A DNA stretch of 64,000 bases from Lethocerus indicus (taxonomy: Eukaryota; Arthropoda; Insecta; Hemiptera; Belostomatidae). Both the position numbers and the translations under genes were made by a program. Below are positions 1 to 11,182 of this stretch, one piece after another (position 1 is the first letter of the stretch; each line of letters starts with the position of its first letter). The stretch lies in the NCBI GenBank assembly GCA_019843655.1, contig JACDQD010000011.1:9032604-9096603 (forward strand), in the 5' to 3' direction. Under the pieces are notes generated by a model, which saw only the letters and a list, made by a program, of their open reading frames with translations, was not told where the DNA came from and searched no databases.

Positions 1-2560
1 GAATGACGCCGGGATAAAAGGTATTTTTATGAATATCTGCTTCTTATACTCGTTTAAAACTTAAAATGGCCGCAATAAATACCTTATTTTAAGTTCAACG
101 TTAGCATATATTTTATTGCAATATTTAACATACCTCAGTAACATCCCTCGTTCGTTTTCATCTCCCTTCTCGGTTGTCTGCCGCTCAGATAGGCCGATTT
201 CGGCTTCTCCCCATCGCCAATAGCAGTCGGGAATCCGTCTAGGTATTTGAGGATGTTTCAAACCCTTAAGTGAAATCTGCCAATACCTTGAACTAAAAAC
301 AAAGACACAAGAAGCGCTTATGCGATAACAGGACGTCAAAGAATCAATAATCAGGTTCTCCTTTCTCAATACCAATTTACTTTCCTTAATTCCTCTAATT
401 GTAACAATAAACTGTTGTATAACATGAGCGATTGGTCGGAACGACGTCGTAAGTGTATTCACTCCCTCGTACCTTTTATTTGGTTCAACACTTTTCTGTA
501 TTTTCACATTCCGTTTTGGATAAACTTAATAACATTCATAAATACTAGTCAATATACACCGATTCGTTCGCTAAGACCCAAACGAAGCATTACTACACTT
601 ATCCTTCTGGCGGGCTTGACAATTTCACCGAGTGGTTCAAAATATTTCCTTGCCACTTTCACAACCGGCCTATTCTTATTCCAATGCAGCGCTATTGAGA
701 AACGTCTTTATGATTTCGAAAACTGCTATTTGGAACGGGGGGATATTATTGATTGCGATTACAGCGCAGCAATAAAACAGATCAGCTTGGAAATTTATTT
801 AAAAAATTGCGAACCGCACTTCGGCTTTGTTGGGCCCAATCTTTTGTATGTTGAGGCATTCGCGGACTTGAAAGAGTCGATCCGGAGATAAATAGCCGGT
901 TTTGGCTCCTCGCCACCGCCACCGGGGTCCCGTCGTTAAGTCGTTTATTGAGGTACTTAACTGCGACTGTCAAGACCGAGACAAAACTGATTTAGTGACA
1001 GGGAAGTGGAAGCGGATGCTAACATGTGTCAGTAACTCTTTTATTTTCTCATTTTTTTTTTTTTTTTGGTTGTGACTATCCCTCTCCGAACACATGGAGG
1101 CCCGCTAACAGTGTGAGGAACCCGGCAGAGTGAAAAACCCTTTTAATCCACCCGAATCGTCCTAGATATTACGAAAATTCCCCGCGGCCGCTGAAGACGG
1201 CTCATCGGCGACTACTGAAGACGGCGAGAGACCGAAAAACGACAAAACCAGCTTTTCAGTTGGCGCACAATCCTCCAAATTTAAGAAAGTCGTTTCTACG
1301 TAACAACCACTCAACCCAACCTTTCCTCTCGCTTACGTTAGTGATGACATCAACCGTTGTTATCCTTTCCTTATTGCTTATACCGACACATTACTTTAAG
1401 CTTTAACACTTAATTAGGTCTATTAAACCCACTACAGCGATGCTGGAAACTCGACGCAAAAAGCAATATATCTTTTGTTTTTAATTATTAAGTCGGTACA
1501 TAAAGAGACTGACGGGAGGAACTTAGAATAATTTAATTTCCAATTTCATAACCAGTAGAAACAGGATCCTGTGTGCAATATCTCGGACATAAATTGGAAA
1601 TGTATCTTTCGCCCTAAATTGGCATTATTTTACGAAAGAAGCTACTAACATTCTTTGTTTAAAGTATGTAAAGAACGACTTATATAGAGTAATACAAAAA
1701 ATTATGCTATTAGAAATTGAAAGGTTAATAAGAATTTTCAGTTTTCTTTAAGGACCAGCCATTAGAAGGTATCCCGAAGCAGCTCTAGATTTTTTCTTCC
1801 ATACTTAAAAACTCGAGATTTTTATTTAAAGTAATATCCCTAATTATCAGAAGGGGAAATGAGCTGATGGAGCCAGTCGACGGGAACTTGTCGGGATAAG
1901 TATTAACAATGAAAGGCGACTTGCCTTCAGCGTTGTTGCCGGTACCGTTGCCAGGAGGCGACCGAAAACAATTCTGACGGCGGTCTTCCATTTTTCGCAC
2001 GGGGATCACAGTTTTTTCGGCTAAAACCGGCACACAAAAAAACCGCATTTTCGGTAGATCGGATAGGGGTCGCGGAGGGACCCGCGGTCATCTAACCCGA
2101 ATGGTGAATGCCCACCCGATCAATGTGCGATTGGGGTATGCCTTAACCTCTAGGCCCTGAGGTTTTCCGGAACTTTAGGAAGACGAAAAACTGAGGATCA
2201 CAAACCGGGGAACGGAGGTTCAAGCGGAGGACTCGAATTTAGTTCATTCAGGCCCTAATAGCACTGGCGGCGTATACAGTCGATACAGGCCGCTACTCCA
2301 TTATCTATGCTCATAATTTATTCCCTTTTTTCCACTCCGGAAATAAGAGATCACGACTGGGTTAAAACAAACTACAACCGTTCATAACACACGCAACTGT
2401 TATATAGAACATGCGATTATTCTAAGGCGTACAAAAAATTGTTTTAAAATTTGTTTACAACGGCACAATTGTAATTGTTTTTTTTGTCTGGTTAAATTGA
2501 ATTTCAACACCCTAGGAAACTCATTGAACCGGGCAATAAAATGAAAACAAGCCAACGCAG
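1..2560. other. Unassigned DNA, no supported gene
   Basis: This stretch is somewhat richer in G and C than the DNA that follows, and contains a run of T near 1050-1067. The longest open frames are 415-891 (plus, 158 codons) and 61-507 (minus, 148 codons). Neither shows a domain, signal peptide or splice-consistent extension that I recognise. Segments near 197-250 and 897-960 look loosely alike (both contain a similar C-rich block followed by a TATTTGAGG or TATTGAGG string), which may mark an old repeat. It could be a decayed transposon or the outer part of a gene beyond the left edge; I make no functional claim. Confidence 0.4.
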
Positions 2561-3389
2561 GTTATTTATTCTGGGGGAAAACATTTTGGTAAAAGCTTAT
2601 ATATTGAAAAAGAAAAAAGACAGTGTTTATTTTCTGTGTAAAACGTGATTACAAAATTGTACAAATACAGCGAACAAATTGTTACAATGTCATTTCATAT
2701 AAACCAGATTGCATTTGACAAAATAACTGATAATAGTCATAATACTGTTTTGAACTTACTTAACAAAGAGAACTAAATACTGAACCCTTGACTAGTGCCC
2801 AACACTATCTTCACTTTTGATCGAACACTATTTAGTAATAAATAAATTACACGAAAAATTTATATAATTTTCTTCTTTTTCTTTAAACCGATAAATGCCA
2901 AACAGTGTGTATGATCACAACAGCATTTTCTTCCTTCAATTCACAATTTGTACATATAAATTAAATCGGAATTCCTGAAATTGTATTCGCAGCAGGATTT
3001 TAAATCCTCAGGACAACCTCCAACAAGAAAGCGCATTAAGAAAATTATAATTTGATTAGAGACAATCACAGAAGCTCTTTCGTTTCAGCTTGATCGCTTT
3101 CCACACATCCCTGATGCATTTCTATGTGCATCGTACAAAAATTGGCCATTTTATATATAAAACTGAAGCCAATACAAAAAAATGTGCACAATTTTATACA
3201 TATATGTTTATCAGATAAAATAGCCCTAATATCCCTAAACGTGGAAGGAATTTACATAAACTGCAGTATATTATATGTGAATTTTAATTGTTGCACCCCT
3301 ACTATCCTTTTAATGTTTACAAACCAAATGGTCTAAAACAAATTGAGACCCTATTACCATCTGACAAAATTTAACAATGTTCTCATTTT

Positions 3390-3440
<51 letters not shown>

Positions 3441-4358
3441 ATATTTATAATATACTTTTTAATATAGCTAATCCATATTAATAAATATTAAATGGATAAT
3501 TATATTTTAAGTAACATGCAATAACTTAGTTGTCAGTCTAAAATTTATATTCAAATATAAAAAATACATTCCTCAAATGCATAAGTATACGAAGTTCCCC
3601 CATTGTGGGAACTTGAAAAAACAGAAGAAACATGTCATTGCACCATTTATCAAAACATAATAATTAAATGCATAAATTTACATGTACGCACTATTCTGTG
3701 CAAATTTGCCATGGGAATGAATATAACTAAAAGACATAAATGCCCAAGTTAACTCTTAAATGCAACATTTTAAACGTTATCAACTAAATCAGGTAACAAA
3801 AATTTAATCTCAAAAATTGAAAAAAACAGAATATTATGACAAAGGTTTAAAAAACTGTAATACATACATTTTATGGTAGAAAAACAAAAAAAAATATAAT
3901 TTCACTTAGTAATAAATAAATTTCACGAATCAATATGTACCACAGGTCATTAATTCTAAGCTTTAATAACCGATATATTAATACAAACAGCTTGGTAAGA
4001 TTAACTTTTGTGACATTGCGCATCTGTAAAATTTACAGAGTCAAACATTTTAACAAAACAATTACGCTACCAACAATTATAGACGAAAATTCGTTGCAGA
4101 ATAATCAAAAATGTGCCAAAACAAAGACAAAGTAGTAACAAAAATGCAAGTTCACATGCCTACAAAAAAATGCGACTCGGTCGGTTACATTATACAGATG
4201 TATAAATATTATACATCCCGATAAAATGATCGATTATTTTTTTACCCACTAATAATTCTACTTATCGATCGGACACTCTCACGGCCAAATTGTACTGACG
4301 CTATTTACATCGGTGAAACAGGCAAAAACAGGCAGGTGATGAGTGGGTAAAAATATTT
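2561..4358 (-). other. Probable long 3' UTR of Elovl6
   Basis: No coding signal is seen between the Elovl6 stop codon and about 2560. On the minus strand, AATAAA-type poly(A) signals lie at 2626-2631 and 2565-2570. The 3' UTR could therefore be about 1.7 kb, but an earlier end is equally possible. The stretch is AT-rich and holds the dinucleotide repeat listed separately. This is inference from position only. Confidence 0.35.
3392..3434. repeat. (AT)n microsatellite
   Basis: An uninterrupted AT dinucleotide run of about 43 bases lies downstream of the Elovl6 stop codon, probably inside the 3' UTR. Confidence 0.95.
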
Positions 4359-5505
4359 TTACTGAGCCTTCAGTTTGTCGGAATTATTTCTAGCATATCC
4401 TGACGGGATACTGACGTTGTCGCGCTTCTTGCCGGGGTCGGAGCTCAGATAGGCTTTGTAGAAAAATCTGGCGAACAGGACGAAATAGCTGAAATACATC
4501 GCGATCGAGAGTTTAATGTTGGTCGTCGAAACGTGGCACGGCTGGTGCTCCTGGAGGTACTGGGCGGCCCATATGTTCACCGTACAGCCGATGATCATCT
4601 GACAGAGCTGGCAGGTGGTTATCAGCATCGAAATGCCCCTAGGCGGGTGGTAGCCCATCGCTTTCAGGGCGTAGTAGGTGTACATTATCGAGTGGACGCA
4701 GTAGTTCATCACTATGAACCACCTGGCCGAAGAGGTGTACTCGGTGTACGAGAACCAGGAATAGAGGAGGACAGTGATATGGTGGTACCAGTGGAGGAAT
4801 ATCAACGGCTGTTTGCGCAGGACGACGAAAACCGTGTCACCGAGCTCGGGAAGTTTGGACAACACGAAAAGCCAAGTCCAGACACCGGCGACACGATCTA
4901 ACTCTATGAAACTGAAACCAAACAAAAAAACAGCCCCGCTCTATAAATTCGAAACTTCGCTTCCGCTCTCTACAACGGCTTCTTTAAACAATGGGTCCGA
5001 ACTCAGGACCGGAATAGGGTCTGCGACAGCTATTTGGGTTAATTAGCGCAGGAGAGATGAGAGGCGATACTTTTACGGGGGGCAGTTACATAATACGAGC
5101 TGAAATACCTAGTCAGCAAAATCGCCCGTACACCTTTCGTCGTGCAACACCGAAACTGTAAAAAGTTAAATGAAAACGGACTCACCTCGGAATGCAGATT
5201 GAATGGTAGATGCCGTAGTTCTTGAGGACGTGGAACAGCTCCGGGGCTGTCCTGAAAGCGCCCATTATGCTGAAAGTGGCCAACAGTGTGTTCCAAACGG
5301 AGAGGACCCCCTTCAGGTTGTACCTCGGCCTGCTCTGCATGTAGTGCTGGCCGCCGAATATCAGTATCATGTAGAGGCCGCAGAAGTAGAAGCTTATCGT
5401 CCAGTTCTTCGTCATCCAAACTCTCGTGTCCCTGTGCTCGAACTTCTCCTCGAAATTAAATATGTAGGAATAGTTTCTGAGCGCGACGTCATAGTAATCG
5501 TTCAT
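4359..5505 (-). CDS. Elovl6: ELOVL6-type very-long-chain fatty acid elongase
   Basis: Two coding exons, 5505-5186 and 4911-4359, are joined by a 274-base GT-AG intron in phase 2, giving 290 residues, the usual length for this family. The protein closely matches insect Baldspot/ELOVL6, the ER condensing enzyme that extends C12-C16 acyl-CoAs with malonyl-CoA. Visible marks are KLPELGDTVF, the catalytic histidine box LHWYHH, YTEYTSSARWF and MNYCVHS. Several hydrophobic membrane segments are present. The C terminus ends KLKAQ, which fits a K-x-K-x-x ER retrieval signal. The start is the ATG that gives the family's NYSYIF...FE N-terminal region. A TATA box lies upstream on the same strand, and the gene is head-to-head with Fadd. 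Confidence 0.97.
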
Positions 5506-6636
5506 CGTAGCTTTCGAGTTGAATAGAACGCGGTATTCCTCCTGCTCTTCGTTATAGTTTCGGGGAGCGAGCTCTGCAACTCTGCAATAGCCGAACGGTC
5601 GAAGGGTTCGGTCTGCTGGTGTTGGGGTAGTCCCTAGTCGGATGCCGGCATGTCACTTATGTACTCTTGCGGTGTATATATAGCGAAGGGGTGCAGAATT
5701 ATTGATCGGAAGAGCGCGGTTTGGACTTGTAGAACAGATTTTAGTTAAACTCTGCCGACAGTAAACCACTTTGGATGGGACTAAAATATAAACTGACCGA
5801 CCAGAGAACCGACAGCGAGTGTAGTAGCGCGACTACGGCCAGACTCAAAGTGGGCGAGGGCCGCACACTACTGCCATCTATATAATTACTGTATGTTCAT
5901 ATCGCTTTCATAAAATATATAAAAATTACCTTAATCGTTCGGTCATTACAATTAAATACTTTTAAACGCAAATCTGCACCTAAATAAATTATCCCGTACC
6001 AACTAACACTTTAAAATAAACATGCGAAATTCGTTAAGAAAACGAAACTATTAAACGAGTTACAACAACGTACACTAATAATAAATAAATAATTACGAAA
6101 TTTCCGTTTAATTAAACCATTAAAACTTGAAATTATTTTATATATACATAGAGACATTTAATATAATAATTTTATCTGTAATTCGCAACTACTGTATTGC
6201 TAATGAAAGTTGTTGGGAATTAAAAGCCACATTATTTGCGAAAATTTAAAAACGTTGATGAAAATGCCTATTTAATTTGTTCTTACATTGAAAACAAATA
6301 CTTGAACGGAATAATTTTTATAGGGATAAAGTCTCTATTTATAAAGTGCCCGGTAAATATATAAAATCTAAATATATACGATCGAAGAGAAATCATTTTC
6401 ACGGATTGTAACCGTAATAATATCAAATAACATAATTAAAAAATTAAAATTAGAAATTGCTTTAATTGAAATTTTTTTTCCCGAAAGTTGGTACTTGTGA
6501 GTAAATTTTTTTGGTAAATAATTTGAGGAAAAAACGTCCCGTATAGGTTTCGTGTGAAGGTATCAATGCTGTTAACTAGACCGTGACTATTATCCCGTCA
6601 ATTGGTATATAATACGTCTTCGGTCTTCTGCCAGTG
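5506..6636. other. Divergent intergenic region, Elovl6 / Fadd
   Basis: About 1.1 kb separates the two start codons. The Elovl6 side is GC-richer, with the TATA box at 5675-5682. The middle, from about 5900 to 6500, is very AT-rich with no open frame of note. A sequence reading CTGCCATCTATA near 5872 weakly resembles the CTCF-like motifs seen at 14.7-14.8 kb. No RNA gene or mobile element is recognised. Confidence 0.5.
5675..5682 (-). promoter_or_regulatory. Candidate TATA box of Elovl6
   Basis: The minus strand reads TATATATA here, about 170 bases upstream of the Elovl6 start codon, in an otherwise less AT-rich block. A start site about 30 bases downstream would give a 5' UTR of roughly 140 bases. 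This is inferred from motif and position. Confidence 0.45.
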
Positions 6637-8433
6637 ATGTCGGACGAAGATCTGATCGTTGCCTACAACCAGTTGGTGAAGGAATTGAAATCGGTGATTC
6701 TGCCCGAACAGGACGTCGACAGTCTGAAGAAGGAATTTGCCAAGCAGATAAATTCAACGAGGAGGCAGTCGGCCGTCGAAGATCTCTCCGATCTGATCGA
6801 CCTGCTGCAGAAGCGGATGGCCCTCGACTACGCCAACGTGGCGGCCCTCGCGAAAATCGTCGGGGCGATTAACGACACCGAAATGAACCTCAAAGCGAAC
6901 AGGTATCCTCATCAGTTCACGCGCGAAGACAATCCGAGAATTAGTTTAAGGTAATTGTCGGGGCTGGCCGTGTTTTCGAACGTCCACACTCAGTCAATTT
7001 TCCCTCTCGCATATCTATTCCTAAAAGGACCCTGTCCTGTTATCATTAACAACATACACTTATGTATGCGAGATGCCACTGAATGAATTTCGTTTGTCAG
7101 ACCCCTAATTGATATGTGGCTAGCATATAACAATGAATTGTTATATTTTTCTAATAATTTTGAAAACATTTATTTCATGCATTCTCACTGAAATCTACAA
7201 CTTTTTTATCCGTACATTATTAATTGTATCCATGAGTAATAATGCGCATTTAATTTGCCACGAAGGTATTTCAAACAATTGTGTCAATGAAATGTCATGT
7301 GAGATGCAAATGAACTTGTTTCCCAGGCCCTTAATAAAGTAATAATACAATTTAACCCGTTGCCGCACACTTTTTATTTGACGATGTCGCTCAGAAACAC
7401 ACTTTTTTTTTTCAATTGTTTATGGCTGCCAGATGAAATCGATTGTAACTTGTATATTTGGAAGTGAAAATTATCACATTTACCACAGTTTTTGCAAAAA
7501 AACTGTTGTCGACAGCTATAACCGTCATTTGTTCATCATGTCATTTCGCACCAACGCTGTTCTTTATTTATCAATTAAAATGTGCACAACGGCTATAGCC
7601 GTCGTTTGCCTACATATCGGCAAATATAGGACGGCTATAGCCATCATTTACGGCAACGGGTTAAATATTAATTTCAATAAGCTGTTTTTTTTCTTGTTTT
7701 TTGTTCAATGTTTTCATCAGTTGTTCATGTATTCTCATACTTTTTATTCATTTGTCCATGCATTATTAATTGTACCTATCAGTAATATTTGCAATTAATT
7801 TTTAATTGAAGGTATTTCAAACAGTTGTATCGAAGAAATCTTGGCCCGCTGACGTATGATGAGTTCAAGATTACAGATTATGGACTGGAAAAAGTCCAGA
7901 CTCTTAATAGCAGAGGTATGGTGCTATAAAAATGTTAATTAACCTTATCTTATCCATTTTAATTTACTATAAGCTACACAGCTTCTTAATTGTAACATTA
8001 ATTTAAAACGGTGTATCGCTTATTTGGTAATTCATTCGATTGTTAAATAATTATTTATTTTGTTTAATTTATTATGTAAAGAGCCCTGAATTGTTTCAGT
8101 TGCCACGGTGATTTCAAATCAAATAGGGGATGAATGGAAACAATTCTGCAGAGCTCTTGGTTTAACAGAACCTGAAATCAATGATATAGATAATTCGTGC
8201 AGTAGACTGAAAGATAAAGTAGAGAAGGTAATCGTATTCACATTCAATACTTGTTCATTTCTTTAATGAAATCTAGAACTGATTACCTCATTTTATCCAA
8301 TTTTCAGAGTTTATTATTGTTCACCTCAAGATCGGATCTATTTAAGAGGCGTCACTGTTTATTGCAAGCATTGTCTTTCATAAGAAGAGCTGACATCAGA
8401 TTGATGGTAGAAGAATATTTTCTCGCAAGCTAA
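6637..8433 (+). CDS. Fadd: FADD-like adaptor (death-effector domain + death domain)
   Basis: Four exons (6637-6950, 7812-7915, 8100-8227, 8308-8433) join in frame to 223 residues, the size of insect FADD. Residues 1 to about 85 look like a death-effector domain, with the helix signature DLIDLLQKRMAL. Residues about 135-223 look like a death domain (QIGDEWKQFCRALGL, then EPEINDID). In flies FADD links Imd to the caspase Dredd in the Imd immune pathway; that role is assumed by homology. The true start is the ATG at 6637, not the GTG just before it. Intron 1 holds a MITE and a decayed copy of the exon 2 acceptor region. The gene diverges from Elovl6 and converges on eIF4E. Confidence 0.85.
7214..7295 (+). 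pseudogene. Decayed duplicate of the Fadd exon 2 acceptor region
   Basis: This part of Fadd intron 1 resembles 7757-7845, the end of intron 1 plus the start of exon 2. Shared strings include CATTATTAATTGTA and GAAGGTATTTCAAACA, followed by a looser match into the exon. The copy soon loses the exon's reading frame (ACAATTGTGTCAATGAAATG), so it is not a usable alternative exon. The MITE at 7356-7660 lies between the two copies. Confidence 0.65.
7356..7660. mobile_element. MITE with TTAA flanks (piggyBac-like termini)
   Basis: The 305-base element starts CCCGTTGCCG and ends CGGCAACGGG, a perfect 10-base terminal inverted repeat. It is flanked on both sides by TTAA (7352-7355 and 7661-7664). TTAA target duplication with CCC...GGG ends is the known signature of the piggyBac superfamily. 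No transposase is encoded, so it is non-autonomous. Inside, the near-palindrome ACGGCTATAGCCGT occurs complete once (about 7590) and in degenerate form near 7515 and 7632. It sits in Fadd intron 1. Confidence 0.85.
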
Positions 8434-11182
8434 TTCCACAGGAAAATTCGGTGCCATACCCTTCCCGATTCTCATCAGCGTTTTTTTAAGATTAATTAAT
8501 TAACAATTCACTGCCAGAATCATTTTATATTTTCTTAACAAAATTCAATTTGCTTATGTGTTCAAAATGTTCTTATTCAGTCACATAATGATTTGAGGAC
8601 TATGTCATTGGACATAATATGATTATGTCGACTGCTTCAGAAGAAAAAAAAGCTTTCTAAGAAGAGGTGGTGTAACAAATATTAAAGTAAGTACTGTATT
8701 AAATAAAAATATATACCACAAGAACTATAATTACTTATTTCTTTTTTAATTATAATTTAGTTTTTTCAACTCAATTTATTATTCATTATCGATTGGATAA
8801 TAACATATTTATAATAATGATATATCAAGTTAAGCATTTTAAAATGGAAGTTTATTAATGTTGCTAGATGTTATATTCCATTAATATGGATGTGGATAAA
8901 ACCTTCTAAATAATTCATTTATTGAACAATATTATATGTGCAATGTAAATTAATAAAGTTTAATTAATGTAAGACAAATTATTGTTATTCAGAATTAAAA
9001 GGAGTCTATTTTTCAAATACAATTTATATATTGTTGTATATATTCTTGTATAGCGCAAATATATTTATGTATTGTTAGTACTTGTTTCCTTTTTCATTTC
9101 TGACAGCTACTTTGTCAATTAAATTGTATTTATTTAATTTAGATGAATCCCAAGTCGACAGAAAATACAGAAGAGCTAGATTGTCTTGAAGAAACAAGTA
9201 CAATGAAGTCCAACAGTTTGCTTTAGAGTAGTGGTGGGCAACCTTCAAATCTGGCCAAAGTAGGTACTTAAGAGATACATGCAATATTTGAGAGCTGATT
9301 GTTATAATAATTGCAGGCTGTAATAATCACAGACATACAAAACAGTGCAATTATACAATGCAATTATTATATGCTGAATGTTTTCAAGCAAAGTGTTACG
9401 TAAGAATCGCCATTTAAAACATTAACACAAATGGGAGCTTTGTCAAAATCAATTTTTAAGTCAGATATTTGTTTTTAAATTTGAATTAATTGCTGGTTCA
9501 ATATTTGAGGTTGCAATTCTCATTATATTTCCTGATAGATAGAGGAAAAAAAAATTGAAAATGCTATACATTTTCTAAAGTCCTAATAAGAAATATTACA
9601 GTACAGTGAATAAATGGGATAAATATATTTTGCCCAACTCTGTTTACAAACTGTGAATTGTTAATTTTAACTCCTTAGGAACAATATTTTAATATTCAGA
9701 TAAGAGGAATTGAACACCATAACTCTTTAAATTATCTCTTAAGAACACATTTAATTCCCACATTAATTTTATTATATAACATTGGAAATTACAAGGTGTG
9801 TCAGTAGAAAAATCTATATATATATATTCAGAAGTGCTTAAGGTATAAAACTCAATAGTTTAAACATACACATTATCAAAAACCTAACTGACTCTCCTAA
9901 ACGAGAAGAATCCAGAAAATGAGAAAAGTAAATAAAAGGGGAACAGGGGAATACAAGCAATTAGAATAACATTTTTTTAAATTATATAACAGGCTAATGC
10001 ATAAATTTATTCTAATTTATTAAAAAATATCATTTACCATAGTTTAATTTCACTATGATAACTGAAAGGAAATTGCCTAGATAACAACACAAAAGAGTGA
10101 AAATTAATTTAAGACGAGAAATAATACGAACGAATAGAAATAATCAATAATGAAATTCAATAATATTGAAAAAACAGTTTCAATACGTTTCATTTGTTTG
10201 GCCAATTGAATTATTATTACTAATAAATTAAAATCATTTAAACCTCTTCAAAAAAAAGCAATAAACAATTAGTTTTATATACACTACATTTATAATATAT
10301 ATTTATATATATACAGCTTTATACAGTTTGTAACAACCAGGAAAAAATTAAATATAAAAATCTAAACTTAAATTATGGTTATATACGAAAATTACACATC
10401 ATTCTTAAAATATTTCTGAGTGAGGCAAAGCTAAAAAAAATGGAACAATGAGGAATTGAAAGCAAACGTATGCGTAATGCAAAACAAAATTTTCCTAATA
10501 TAATTATTATTTCAAACATCACAAACTTACGAAACAAATGTAAGACAATTTTACAAACTAATAATCCACAATTTTAAATTAATAAATGACAAGAAAATAT
10601 TATAATAAAAAGACATTTTAACAAATCAATATGCCACAGTCCATTTTTTCAAGTAACCTAATATAATCAAGCCTTAATATGTCATCTATTAAGGTAGGGA
10701 TAAATTTACTTACACAAGTGTAAATGTAAATCGCATATAAATTAATTAGAATTAGAAATATAAATACCCATGTGGTTACAAACAGAATTATTTTATTAAA
10801 TGTTTCAACAATATTCAAACTGATTGGTAAGAATATAAAAAAAAAAAAATTAAACGTATATTCAACACAAGATAGGCCAGACAAGTTTTCCTAAAGTTCA
10901 ATGCAATATATTTGCGACCACCGTAGGTAGCAGAATAGAAAAGTCATCAATCTTTAATTCAATATTTTACTTAATTTAATCGAATAAACTCGCTTAGTAA
11001 GATTCAGTTTATTCTTTTCAATAGAATCTCCATGAATTCCAACCTCCTTGACTATTTCTTGAGTGTATGAAAAATACCAATTTTGCTTTTAGCGCCAAAA
11101 TTGTTACTGACGATTTGTCAAGATCAACAACTCAGAGAAATAAATATGTTGAACAAAAAAAATTACTAAAAAAAATGAAGTG
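8434..11182. other. Convergent Fadd / eIF4E 3' region, no gene seen
   Basis: Very AT-rich DNA without a credible open frame. Plus-strand AATAAA signals that could end Fadd occur near 8701 and 8955. The right part is probably the eIF4E 3' UTR, whose end I cannot place. No tRNA, repeat array or mobile element was recognised. Confidence 0.5.

Noticed and set aside
6634..6636. GTG as an earlier start for Fadd
   Set aside because: The next codon is ATG, the normal eukaryotic start; nothing supports GTG initiation.
7433..7798. 121-codon plus-strand ORF in Fadd intron 1
   Set aside because: It crosses the MITE boundary and intron sequence; composition is low-complexity T-rich and no homology is visible.
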